The notes under the pieces: model-generated
Database searches by the model: none
What the model was told of the DNA's origin: nothing
Seen by the model: the letters and a program-made list of their open reading frames with translations, nothing else
Part shown: one piece after another, positions 22,912-34,186 of the stretch
Position numbering within the stretch: position 1 is the first letter of the stretch
How the letters are laid out: each line of letters starts with the position of its first letter
Made by a program: the position numbers and the translations under genes
Assembly (NCBI RefSeq): GCF_021134715.1
Contig: NC_060024.1
Coordinates: forward strand, 13,318,974 to 13,382,973
Direction: 5' to 3'
DNA from: Daphnia pulex
Lineage: Eukaryota; Arthropoda; Branchiopoda; Diplostraca; Daphniidae
Length of the DNA: 64,000 nt

Positions 22912-24557
22912 GATTCGGACATGGAGTCCAAGTTGTCCGCCAAGGTTCTGGTAATGCTGCCCGTCTTCCGCTTCCTGCAGTTGCTGTGTGAGAATCACAA
23001 TCGAGACCTGCAGAACTTTTTGCGGGCCCAGTCCAACAAAAACAGTTACAATTTAGTGTCAGAGACACTCATGTTCCTCGACTGCATTTGCGGATCGACG
23101 ACGGGCGAACTGGGTCTGCTCGGCCTCTACATTAATGAGCACAACGTCACCCTCATCAACCAAACCCTGGAAACATTGACGGAATATTGCCAAGGACCTT
23201 GTCACGAAAACCAAAACTGCATCGCCACTCACGAGTCGAATGGACTGGACATCATCACGGCTCTTCTTCTTACCGACATCAATCCATTAGGTAACAATTT
23301 CCTTTCATTCCATTTGATTCTAATACTTATTTGATCAATTATTTAGGAAAACGGAGAATGGATCTTGTTTTGGAGTTGAAAAACAACGCCTCCAAGTTGT
23401 TGCTGGCCGTCATGGAGAGTCGTGGCGAAAGCGAGAACGCGGAAAGGATCCTGTAAACCTGAATCCTCGCCAATTAGTGGACGTTGCCTGCTAAGCCTAT
23501 CAGAAAAGTTTGGTCGGTGGAGAAGAGGCGACTAGTCCCAAAGAAGTCGGCCACAACATTTACATTTTGTGCCATCAGTTGGCGCAGCACAACAAAGAAT
23601 TGGCCGCCCTGATGAAACCGCCGCCAGTGGACGGAGTCAGTGGTGATGCGGCCCTGCAGTACTACGCCAATCACACGGCGCAAATCGAAATTGTCCGTCA
23701 CGACCGGACGATGGAGCAGATTGTCTTCCCCATTCCGGAATAAATGTGCGACCAACGACACGAAAGTGCGCGTCTTCCACACGGCGGAGCGCGACGACCA
23801 GGGATCGAAAGTGGCCGCCTTCTTCGAAGGAGTCGACATGTTTGACGAGATGAAATGGCAGAAGAAATTGCGCGGACAGCCGTTTCTCTTTTGGGTCAGC
23901 TCGCACTTGTCCATCTGGAGTCAAATCCTCTTCAATTTGGCCGTAATTATCAACTTGATTGTCGCCTTCTTTTACCCGTTTGACACTGACGGACCGGCTC
24001 CTGATCCTCGCACTCACCTCTCAGGTCTGCACACCTTTAAAAAACAGTGACTCCCATTTCCATCTTTTCAACGATCTTTTTCGTTTATTAATTCAGGTCT
24101 CATCTGGGCCGTCATGCTCCTATCCGCCGCTGTGGCCATCACGTTACCCAAACCGTCGGTTATTAGGACTCTCGTCATGACAGTCATCCTCCGGCTTATT
24201 TGCTCAGCCGGCCCTCAACCCACACTGATGCTCCTTGGCACCGCCACGGTAGTGTTGAAGGGCGTCCATCTGCTGAGCATCATGGCCAACGCCGGGACAT
24301 TCCAGCGGAGCGTCAGACAAATCTGCACGGACACGGAGATTGTCTACCACGTCGTTCACCTCATCTTTTGCTTCCTCGGACTCAGCCCCCATCCATTCTT
24401 CTTCTCCGTCCTTTTGTTTGACGTCGTCTACCGCGAGGAGACGCTGCTCAACGTCATCCGCTCAGTGACGCGAAACGGCAGGTCCATCGTTCTCACTGCC
24501 GTTTTGGCTCTCATCCTAGTCTTCATGTTCTCCATCATCGGGTATTTCAGTTTCATG
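22912..24557 (+). pseudogene. IP3-receptor pseudogene fragment (C-terminal third)
   Basis: Matches the inositol 1,4,5-trisphosphate receptor from [20 protein letters not shown] through [48 protein letters not shown] and [19 protein letters not shown] to the first membrane helices and REETLLNVIRSVTRNGRS. It stops before the pore. A frame change lies after ERIL, a stop where a Lys codon is expected, and another frame break after IVFPIPE. At least two introns are kept (about 23290-23345 and 24026-24096), so it came from genomic duplication. It lies between the two HSP90 pieces, all on the same strand. Confidence 0.88.
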
Positions 24558-24597
24558 TAAGTTTTCCATGTTCCATATTGAAATTCTTTTATTTTTG

Positions 24598-24830
24598 CCA
24601 CAAGAAACGGACAAGAAAGTCGAGATGGTCGTCATTTTCAAGTCTCCCTGCTGTATCGTCACCTCCCAGTACGGCTGGACCGCCAACATGGAGCGTGTCA
24701 TGAAGTGAAGGCTCAGGCTTTGAGGGATACCTCCACCATGGATTACATGGCCGCCAAGAAGCACTTGGAAATCAACTCCGACCATCCCATCGTCGAAGCC
24801 CATTCCAACATGACATGATCCAAATGATAC
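24598..24830 (+). pseudogene. HSP90 pseudogene, C-terminal part
   Basis: Matches the HSP90 C-terminal domain: a KKVEMVV-like start, then [53 protein letters not shown] follows ERVMK and the frame shifts. It is collinear with the N-terminal part at 22.1-22.7 kb. The HSP90 middle domain is absent; an IP3-receptor fragment sits in its place. A run of A's follows at about 24860. Confidence 0.85.
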
Positions 24831-26990
24831 AAGTTGTGAAACTGGTCAAAAGGTAAACAAAAAAAAAAAAAAATACTTAGGCGTGCTCCTGGATTACAGT
24901 TACACCCCAAAATGATGTCTGTAATAAGCGCCAAGCAATCACCCTACCGACCCTACATTGCGCGAAAAAATACTTAACCTATATATAACCTTACCCCTAA
25001 CCCCCAAAAATGTATTATGCACACTCCCTCATTTAAGTTAAACCCCAAAAGTCCCGGAGGGAAACTGGCGACGCTAGGCGCGAGGCACAATTCAATTCAT
25101 CACCATTAGATGGCGCTGATGATTTTTGAACTGCGCGCGTAGAAAAGAAACTGGCATGTGGCATCTAGGCCTTGAAGGCATGAAGTTAGTGTGATGTGAT
25201 GGGCTGATGGCGGATTGTCGAGTTGTTGTCGAAAGTTTTCCTATTTTTCCATGAATATTAACGATGAATTCAAAGTAAATTCAAGTTTATTTCTGTGCAA
25301 CTTGTTTGCGATGTGATTTATTCCGTATGTGTGTTGGATCAAATTTCATATTTCTTATTATAATTTGTTGGAAGGAACGCCAAAGGCAACTAGCCTACAA
25401 GTACCCTACCATCAATTTTTTCATAAAATTGTCGTTCAGCTGAATGCTTCATGCTGTTAAAACAGGTAAAAACCGATAATAGCTAAGTCACAATTTTGTG
25501 AATACCTCTTTACATTCTTAGTTAATGTTCATCGTAATTATCTGGAGTTTCTGTTGATGTTGGGTACTATGTAGGTCACTAACCCCAGCGATGACACTTG
25601 TTGTTTTTCTGAACATGTTTTCTACAAATAATGCATTGACAAACAAGTATTCTTCTTCCTTCAAAAATTTTCAACTTTTATTTGATGCCGTAAACTTTAT
25701 TTTCAGTCATAGATAAAGCTATGGAAACATAATCAAGGCCATGGGTAATCTTCAGGTTTGTTATTGCAGCAACTTTGGGGAAGTCACATGAAAAGATGCG
25801 GGGCACATACCAACATGTGTTGTATTTTTCTCAATTTTTCTGGATGTTTTACTCAAGCAGTAGGTATTAGCAATTAACTTTTGTTTATTGCATCAATGTT
25901 TTAATATTTATTGAAATATATCCTTTAGATTTGACATGACAGTTTGATGCCACAGTTAGTTTGAACTCTAAATGAAACACAGATAACTGTTGCTGCTGCC
26001 TTACAGCCACAGGCAGGAAAATTATTCTTTTCTTCAGAAAACTGTAAGTTTTATTTTTTGTCTTGACCCCCCCCCCCATACTTTCTGTTAATATTATAGA
26101 TTTTTAGTTGCAAAAGTGAAGGGAAGTCTGAAATAGCTAACTTAATAATTTGTGTGATGTGTCATAAGGGAAGTAATCTAGTCTTCATCTCCGCTTGATT
26201 CATTTCGTGCCAGTTAGTGAAAGGCGTGACGAATTCAAGTTGAGGTGTTGCGTGCTGTCTGCAAGCTAGCAATCCAATTGGCTGTCGCTAGTTGGCTAAA
26301 ATGACGTCCACCAGGAGCGCCATGTTGTTTCTAACAGACGCAGCCGAAATGAGTGTTGAATGTTTATCGTGACGTTTCCCAGTGCTGAAAATGAAAAGGT
26401 ATATTTCTTGTTAATATCTTAGGGTTATTTAATGTAACATTTTGATGTGCAAAATTTACAGGTGATTTAGCTTGTAAACTGTTGATGGCCAAATCATCTC
26501 GTACCTTAAGTGCATGTACATTTCGCCAATTTATAGTGCATCAAGCGTCTTGAGTTTTTTTTTGTTATTTCCGTAATCTATACTTCAGAGCAATTAAAGT
26601 AAATTTGTTGATTAATTTCCCTGCAATAAGGCAATATATTTTATTAGTTTATGTTCAGGTAGGAGATCCATTTGCGGCATTTGCTTGTCTATCAAATAAT
26701 TTGAGATCACAACAAAGTCTGAGCTTCGTTGCTGTCATGCAGATGGTTTCGTTACAGCCACCTGGTGAAAATTGAGTTCAAGTTGGGCTGCAGCTGCTGC
26801 AAGCAGTCTGTAGCCTTGATGTCATCCTGAAGTGTTCTCAATGTGTCAGTCTAGGCTGAAGCTAATTAAAGTGTGCTGTTCAAGTCTTGTGAGTGTTAAA
26901 AGTATCAATTTGCACTCAAGTTTATCTATGTTTAAGAGACGATTTGGAGTGAATACTAATAACTGTTTAATTAATCTTTTAGATCATAGA

Positions 26991-27065
26991 CGTCAAGCAC
27001 ATTGATAACAAATTATAAACAAGGTGAGATGTCAAGCACATTGACAACAAATTATAAGCAAGATG
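26991..27065. repeat. Two tandem copies of a 40-bp unit
   Basis: The phrase GTCAAGCACATTGATAACAA with the following ATTATAAACAAG is repeated immediately with three or four substitutions. Too short to assign to a family. Confidence 0.8.
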
Positions 27066-27725
27066 ACTTTCTTTTTTCATATATTTGCAGGGTCCAAACT
27101 ACATGTTTCTAAATTTGCATACCAGACTATGAGAAGTCATGTCATTTGAAGAAAAAGGGCAATGACTACACAAGTACACAGTGAACAAGGTCCCTTGTTT
27201 AAAAACCCGTTGGCTGCTACCTGTGAATCTCCCTTTTTACTTCCTTAAACGGGCCCTCTTGATTGAGGTATTGCTTTTTGTCGCTACAATCTTATTGAAA
27301 ATTATTGTCATCCTATTAAATGTTCATTCTGCTTACAGGGTAATCCTTCGCTACTGATCATGGACTCCATCGGTGAAACTGAAAACCGACGGGAGAATGC
27401 TGTAATCCAAGACTGATAAATTGTGTAGTTAGATTAAATTGCAAGTGCATTTCTGGGCTCCCTTCTTTTCTGTGGCCCCGTTTCCCTAACTAACCACTAA
27501 CCAACGCCCGCCGGTGGTCACTCACCCGCTGTGAAACCAGGAGGAGGGGAGGGCTCTGGTCGAACGGGGACTTGGAAGGCGCATGATCCGACGAAAACTT
27601 TTAGAGGGTCATGAGTCTAACCCGGAAGCCTATTATGACTAATCGCTCCCCAGTAAAACTTGCCTCGCACTCTTCTCTCTTCTTCCATTTCCAGGTAATC
27701 TCCCTGGATCTACGCCGACACTGCA

Positions 27726-28246
27726 TGTGCGAGTTTTAGCAAGCAATTCGCCACCCAATTTGACAAAGAGTGATAGTTTGTTTTCACGGAAATTTCGTCA
27801 GACGGTTACAAAATTTCTAATTCAACAATCTCATGTAGAAATTTGCATCTAGTCTACTGGTGCAAATTGTGATTCTTCAAGCTTCATTAATTTAGGTGAT
27901 GTGTTAAAAGCAATTGTGGGTAGCTAAACAATTGAACTAATCCACTTTTTCTGAATATTTTGGTTTTAGATCACTTTGTTGTTTTTAGATTTTCTTGTGA
28001 TCTATCTTCAAAATATTCTGAAAAAGCGAATTAGTTCATTTATTGGCTACTCATAATTTTTTTAACACATCTCCTAAATAATCAAGCTTAAAGAATCGCA
28101 ATTTGGACCAGTAGACTAGATGCAAATTTCTACATGACATTGTTGAATTAGAAATTTTGTAACTGTTTGACGAAATTTCCGTGAAAACAAACTATCACTT
28201 TTTTGTCAAATTGGGTGGCGGATTGCTTGCTAAAAAGCCTCGCACA
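27726..28246. mobile_element. Foldback/MITE-like element with long inverted arms
   Basis: The two ends are inverted copies. TGTGCGAG, then TTTTAGCAAGCAATTCGCC and ACCCAATTTGACAAA on the left return in reverse on the right, and the match continues almost to the centre near 27985 with scattered differences. Total length is about 520 bp with no coding capacity, typical of a non-autonomous DNA transposon. No clear target-site duplication is seen (CTGCA left, GAAAA right). Confidence 0.85.
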
Positions 28247-28389
28247 GAAAAAATTGATTTGAACCGGACGCTCTGTTTAATGAATTGTTTATTTTGTAAG
28301 TGTTTCTGAATAAATTGAGTTGTACATATTACATAGATGGTTTGTTTATTCAATATTCACATTTACATAATACAGATATTTGTGGGGAA

Positions 28390-28480
28390 ATGGGGGTTTA
28401 AGGAATAGATGTTGGTGGATGTTATGGGGTTTAAGGAATGGATGTTGGTGGATGTTATGGGGTTTGAGAAATAGATGTGG
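28390..28480. repeat. 36-bp minisatellite, about 2.5 copies
   Basis: The unit GGGTTTAAGGAATGGATGTT GGTGGATGTTATG is repeated head to tail with few changes, then decays into GGGTTTGAGAAATAGATG. Confidence 0.85.
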
Positions 28481-28672
28481 TTATATAGGTATATGGATGT
28501 GATAGACAAAGGATTTCATTTCTACCTTATTAAAACAAATCACGACTTTTTCTAGTTAATGAAAACCAATTGCCCCCCCCCCCAATCTTCCCCTCGCTGA
28601 TTTCCCAATCGCGAAGGCATGTTTATTATTTGTTCAACGTAAAAATTCCCCGTATTACTATTTTTTTTTTCA

Positions 28673-28890
28673 TTCTCAACATATAAACGGTTAACTTCAT
28701 AGACGCAAATAGCAATTAAACTAAATACTGGATGTAGAACTTATGTAGCACAACACCAGCGATTCAACACCAAGGAACTTTTCTGTTCCTTTTTCAACAT
28801 ATAAACGGTTAACTTCATAGACGCAAATAACAATTAAAACTGGATGTAACTTTTGTGGACAACACCAGCAGTCCGGCACCAAGGAACAGC
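28673..28890. repeat. Tandem duplication of about 115 bp
   Basis: Both units contain CAACATATAAACGGTTAACT followed by TCATAGACGCAAATA, a CTGGATGTA block and CAACACCAGC...CACCAAGGAAC. The second unit carries small deletions. Confidence 0.85.
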
Positions 28891-29383
28891 AACAGCATAA
28901 CTCGATGCAAAAAATCTTTCACCAGTATAGGCTGCAACAACATATGCCATATTGGACAGCAACATCACTGCTACGTAAACATAAACCTATGACCAAAATG
29001 AAATTAATGTTTGATCAATGGAAATTCTGTATAAAATAAAAAAAATCACTTCAAATGGAGTTCACCCAAATATTCTATGGCAACACTATCTGATAACTAT
29101 AGTTTAAACAAAAATTTACATGAAACTAGATTACTCATTTAAGATTTCAATACAAATTCATTTGAAATTTGTAGTGCTCTGCAGTGAAACAAAAACATTC
29201 TTCTACAGTATCTGCCTATCTTGTTAACCAATTCCCCTTAAACAATCCATAACTCAATTTACATATGATCAAAGGAAAGAGCTGTTGACATGATGAAATC
29301 CCCAAATGTTAAAATTAAACAATGTAAGCAATTACAGTAGTCCAAGCATGATACTTCCCAAGTTAGAACTTATAAAATTGTTA

Positions 29384-30180
29384 TCAAATTACCATTTCAA
29401 GGAGTCTTCTTGCAGTTCTACTAGATGTCCAACATTTCGGCAACCACAATGCAGCATGATCCAGCGTCAACTCAGATATGGCTGATCCCAGAAGACTTGA
29501 AGCATGGAACTCTCCCACACTCCAGGACAACATCAGCACCAAAGACTGCATGCAACAGCTCAATTTAATCACACCTTTCACTGGATGACTGCAACGAATC
29601 CATGCGCACATTAGACTGCAAAAAAAAAGCGCAGACTTCACCTGGCTATTGAAAAACAAAAACAAGTTACTAACAAGGAACAGAATCTCATGTAACATAA
29701 CAAAACAACAAAAGTATGAAGTTAAACTATACAATCTCTCAGAATTACCTTGATAAATCTTACAAAGGAATTTGTAGTTGTCAAGTTTTCCAACTTGAAA
29801 ATAACAAATGTAATCCACATTTCCATAATGGTCTTAACTCATAATTGCAACAGAGAAGCAAAGGGGTCTACTCTCTAGTCATTAACTAAATCTGTTGCGA
29901 TCAACTATCAGTTGAATGCAAAATAAATAAAAACACAAGATTTCCCAAGTTACAACCAATAATATCAATCATATTACCAATTCAAGAAGTTTTCCTGCAG
30001 TTACACTTGGGATAGCACCAGCTCGATAAACTGCATGCAGAAGCTGCAACTCAACCATGACTCGATCACACCTTTCACCAGCTGGCTGGTGGTTTTACAT
30101 GGTTTTACAGCCATGAAGCTCAGACTTTGTTGTGTTCTAAATTTCTGCAACAGTTGAGCAAAGAAATCTCCATTTCCAAC
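29384..30180 (-). other. Two related exon-like modules, possible non-coding RNA exons
   Basis: On the minus strand, segments at about 29640-29388 and 30161-29990 align with each other. They share GTGAAAGGTGTGAT, a TTGAGYTGCA block and GCATGCAGT, and both end before GTAATT/GTAATA, which look like donors. One is open for over 80 codons (MCAWIRCSHPVKGVIKLSCC and onward), but the other is interrupted in the matching frame, so protein coding is unlikely. Related plus-strand modules lie at about 26.2 and 26.7 kb. Confidence 0.35.
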
Positions 30181-30472
30181 CTGAAAATCAACTAATAAAA
30201 GTAAAACCTATTGTATTATTGCAGGGAGATTGATCAACAAAATTACTTTACTAGCTCTGAAGTGTTTCTGCACGAGATGAGACGTACAGTATCCTTCAAT
30301 AAATTCCGAGGGGGGTGCTTGGAGAATGAAGACATCTGTCGGATCCCAACTAAACCCTTTGAAAATATTTCGCGCAAACTTGATACCGTGCAGACGCAAA
30401 CTTGACGTGTAGACCGAAAAGGTAATCATAACAACTCAGAACAGCAGGTAATTGTGTGACTATTTACAACAT

Positions 30473-31824
30473 GGCGTTTTCATATTGTCTAATGTTTTTT
30501 AACAAAGTGATTTTAAATAGATGCTAAATGATTTTGCTTTCTTTTTTAACTTGGCGTCTCATTCCTGGACTGTTTGTGAATGGGATTTTTAAATTCTTCA
30601 ATGGCATTCAAGGATTCAAGGATGAATTGAACAAGAAACTGGAAGAAGTAAGCAAGAAAACGATTCATTCAATATCCGAAACGCAAGAATTGATCCAGCA
30701 ACTGACGGTATAAATACGTGTTAGTCAAAACGACGTCATTTGATTTTATTTTTTGTTGTAGGCCTACACATGTCAACAAATGTTGGAGGAGACAACGACC
30801 AAAATGGAGAATCTTTGTAATCAGTTGTTGATTAAGAATGAACACAATAGAAATCTTGACAGAAAGACTCGCAAAGCAGAATACATATTAGCTGGCCAAG
30901 AGACCTCTCAGCGATTAATATGCTGATTTGGAAAAAAACAAATTGCTTATCTTAAGTTTCAGTTGTCTGAAAAGGCTATTGAACTCCAGTGCAAGGAAAG
31001 GAAGATTGAGGAAACTGAGAATGCCTTGAAAGACTTGTCGCTACATTCTCATAGCAATGAACAGGTATTTTTAGAAACATTGTAAACGAAACTAACACTT
31101 ATGTTATCATTTTGATTGTAGTTGACCATTGTCGAAGAAAGCAATCGCGAACTTTAGGGCAAATTTGATGAAAAGGCCCAGGAACTTGAAGCTGCTCTTG
31201 TTTGTCGAGAGAATTCACAACGATTAAAAGCCGATCTCGATAAGTCAAAGTCAATAGAACTACAGTAGAGCGGATGGAAGAAATGGAGAGAGCCTTAGAT
31301 GAATTGACACTAAAGTTTCTTAACACTGAGCGGGTAATTATACAAAGCTACTGACTTTTGTGCTGAATTTTTTAAATTACTAAGTTAATACTTCAGGCAG
31401 AATCCTGCCGATCAGAAGTGGACAACTGGACATGCCGAGACAACAAGAAAAGTTGGAGATAGGCGCTTTGAAAACATCCTTAAATTTAAAGAATTTAGAA
31501 CTTGAGAGTATCAGCGGTGAATACGAAGAGGCCCAGTAGATTATGGCGTCATCGGAAAGAAAGATAGCCGATCTCGAGTCAGCCTTCTGGAGCGAAGATT
31601 GGAAACGGAAAGTGAACAGGTAAATTCGTTTCGAGCATCTGTCTTATTTGTCATTTAATTTAGATATATTATGGTAATTTTTTTAGGCTTCTTTCCCTAA
31701 CCAACAACCTGTGATAAAGGCTGCCGTGGAACCAGCACGTTCGCTTCGGCCCATCTTGAAGCAAACATTTTCTGATGTCAAACAACAGGAACTGGCTTCA
31801 CAAGATGCAAGGACACCGTTTTAG
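30473..31824 (+). pseudogene. Decayed coiled-coil protein gene, left-arm copy
   Basis: Exon-like blocks read IPGLFVNGIFKFFNGIQGF with DELNKKLEEVSKKTIHSISE, then CQQMLEETTTKMENLCNQLL, then EKAQELEAALVCRENSQRLK, separated by GT-AG-like introns. The later part contains SLRPILKQTFSDVKQQELA and a TAG at about 31824. Heptad-like composition suggests a coiled coil. Stops occur inside blocks (for example after SNREL and after EYEEAQ), some shared with the right-arm copy. No family could be named. Confidence 0.5.
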
Positions 31825-31849
31825 CTATAAAAAAAAGGTTAATAAAGGT

Positions 31850-32780
31850 TATACTTTTGAACCTAGAAAGGAGATGCATCTAAAACTGCCATGGATACTT
31901 TAAATCTTTTGCAGAAAGCTAATGCTATTGTAAGACCCTATTTGTTGATGTCGTGCCGTCGCAAACTTGATGCCATGAATGATATGAATTGATGATGCAA
32001 TACAATGAATTATGCAAACAGCGTATATTTTTTTAATTTCCAGGTGGTTCTTTTGTTTATTTCAGTGAAAACAAACACTACATTATTACAGGTTTTAATA
32101 ACGAGTCTAATAACCGTTCGCATCAATAACTAATTGCAGGCGATTGGTTATAGAAAGAGCGAGTTTTTGATGCGATTGCGCGATTGTCTCTGAACATTTT
32201 TCAGGCGATTTGTCGACGACAACTGGCCAAGTCAATCCTTTTTAACCCCCCCCCCCTCCCCCGTTCGTTTAGTTTCCTTGTCTATCCCCCAAAAAGTATG
32301 TTATCGTCCAAAAATTCCAGACAACCTTGATTTTCCGTGGCCGAGTTAGTCATTTTGGTCACCCTTCCCATGATTTAAAGTTTAATATGTCTCCTCTCTA
32401 AAATAATGGCTGTAAAACAAGCCAAGAGAAGGATAACGACATTAAAATTAACTTAATATTGGAACATTGTCAGGTCAAGGTTAAGAAATGGGGTAGAAAT
32501 GTGACGCGAAAAAATCCTGCGCCGTATATAAAAACTCAACTCCTCCTGGAGTGTTTCTCATTTCACTTTTATCATCTTTTATTTATCCAGAACAATAAAT
32601 TGATTAACATTCGTTAAAACTTGAAAAATAGCACATGCACTTGCAATTTTTAAATAAATACGCCATTATTATATTTCATAACTATCAATTTACTACACTT
32701 GTTTGAGGGGACATAAAGAAAATTAGCATAACATAAATAATTTGCGTAAGAAAGGGGGCGATGACTGGGACTTAAAGGGG
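31850..32780. other. Central spacer of the large inverted repeat
   Basis: No gene was recognised. It contains C-runs near 32245, an AT-rich half, and a possible TATA-like GTATATAAAAAC at about 32522. It may hold remnants of the decayed gene's 3' part. Confidence 0.35.
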
Positions 32781-33840
32781 CTAATCCGAATCACTTCCGG
32801 CTTCGTGTTCTGTGAAAGCGTCTAACTCCAACTTTTCTTTTTGTCTCGACATGTCCATTTCTGATCGGCAAGTTTCTGCATGAAGTATAAACTTAGTGAT
32901 TTAAAAAATTAAGCAAAAAAAGTCGGTACTTTGTAAAATTACCCGTTAAGTGTTATAAGAGACTTTAGCGTAATTCGTCTATGGCTTTCTCCCTTTCTTC
33001 CATCCGCTCAACTGGAGTTCTATTGACTTTGACATAAGCTGACATTTGAGATCAGCAACTTCCTTGTCAAGATCGGCTTTTAATCGTTGTGAATTCTCTC
33101 GACAAACAAGAGCAGCTTCAAGTTCCTGGGCCTTTTCATCAAATTTGCCCTAAAGTTCGCGATTACTTTCTTCGACAATGGCCAACTAAAATCAAAATGA
33201 TAACATAAGTGTTAGTTTCGTTTACAATGTTTCTAAAAATACCTGTTCATTGCTATGAGAATGTAGCGACAAGTCTTTCAAGGCATTCTCAGTTTCCTCA
33301 ATCTTCCTTTCCTTGCACTGGAGTTCAATAGCCTTTTCAGACAACTGAAACTTAAGATAAGCAATTTGTTTTTTTCCAAATCAGCATATTAATCGCTGAG
33401 AGGTCTCTTGGCCAGCTAATATGTATTCTGCTTTGCGAGTCTTTCTGTCAAGATTTCTATTGTGTTCATTCTTAATCAACAACTGATTACAAAGATTCTC
33501 CATTTTGGTCGTTGTCTCCTCCAACATTTGTTGACATGTGTAGGCCTACAACAAAAAATAAAATCAAATGACGTCGTTTTGACTAACACGTATTTATACC
33601 GTCAGTTGCTGGATCAATTCTTGCGTTTCGGATATTGAATGAATCGTTTTCTTGCTTACTTCTTCCAGTTTCTTGTTCAATTCATCCTTGAATCCTTGAA
33701 TGCCATTGAAGAATTTAAAAATCCCATTCACAAACAGTCCAGGAATGAGACGCCAAGTTAAAAAAGAAAGCAAAATCATTTAGCATCTATTTAAAATCAC
33801 TTTGTTAAAAAACATTAGACAATATGAAAACGCCATGTTG
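32780..33840 (-). pseudogene. Decayed coiled-coil protein gene, right-arm copy
   Basis: Mirror copy of the left-arm gene on the minus strand. The first block (33779-33594) is identical in translation. It shares the TAG after SNREL. It has an extra stretch (VADLKCQLM) missing from the left copy and a different 3' end, SEMDMSRQKEKLELDAFTEH followed by EAGSDSD and a stop near 32781. Not recognised as any named protein. Confidence 0.5.
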
Positions 33841-34186
33841 TAAATAGTCACACAATTACCTGCTGTTCTGAGTTGTTATGATTACCTTTTCGGTCTACAC
33901 GTCAAGTTTGCGTCTGCACGGTATCAAGTTTGCGCGAAATATTTTCAAAGGGTTTAGTTGGGATCCGACAGATGTCTTCATTCTCCAAGCACCCCCCTCG
34001 GAATTTATTGAAGGATACTGTACAGCTAACAATGTCCGACATTTCGACCAAATGGACAGCGGTTTCGACCCACGTCATCACATTTGGCCAAGTGAAATTA
34101 TATGCCAGATTGCCTGAAATTCAGACAGAGACGTCAAAGATTAATTAAATTTAAGAAATCCAAACTAGCATTACCAATTACAGTTA

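Larger units (their letters stand above)
24831..30283. other. Gene-poor stretch with repeats, no intact coding gene seen
   Basis: About 5.4 kb without a recognisable protein. It contains a 40-bp tandem duplication (26991-27065), a foldback element (27726-28246), a 36-bp minisatellite (about 28390-28480), a 115-bp duplication (28673-28890), and exon-like modules related to one another at about 26.2, 26.7, 28.9, 29.5 and 30.1 kb. Some pieces have plausible splice sites, so a non-coding RNA gene is possible. The longest open reading (29384-29818 on the minus strand) resembles no known family. Confidence 0.5.
30284..34023. repeat. 3.7-kb inverted repeat with arms of about 1.06-1.09 kb
   Basis: The left arm (30284 to about 31345) and right arm (about 32930 to 34023) are near-identical reverse complements in their outer parts. 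They diverge toward the centre; the right arm has an extra stretch of about 29 bases. Weaker matching resumes at 31398-31480 against 32790-32880. The outermost shared bases are ACTGTAC. Both arms carry the same decayed coiled-coil gene, transcribed toward the centre. No short terminal motif or target duplication was seen, so a segmental inverted duplication is as likely as a transposon. Confidence 0.9.

Noticed and set aside
22912-24557. Functional IP3 receptor gene
   Set aside because: It has frame breaks and stops, lacks the ligand-binding N-terminus and ends before the pore.
24960-25030. Telomere-like CCTTACCCCTAACCCCC
   Set aside because: It does not form regular TTAGG repeats and stands alone.
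29384-29818. A 144-codon minus-strand ORF
   Set aside because: The sister module at 30.1 kb is broken in the same frame and no family is recognised, so protein coding is not supported.
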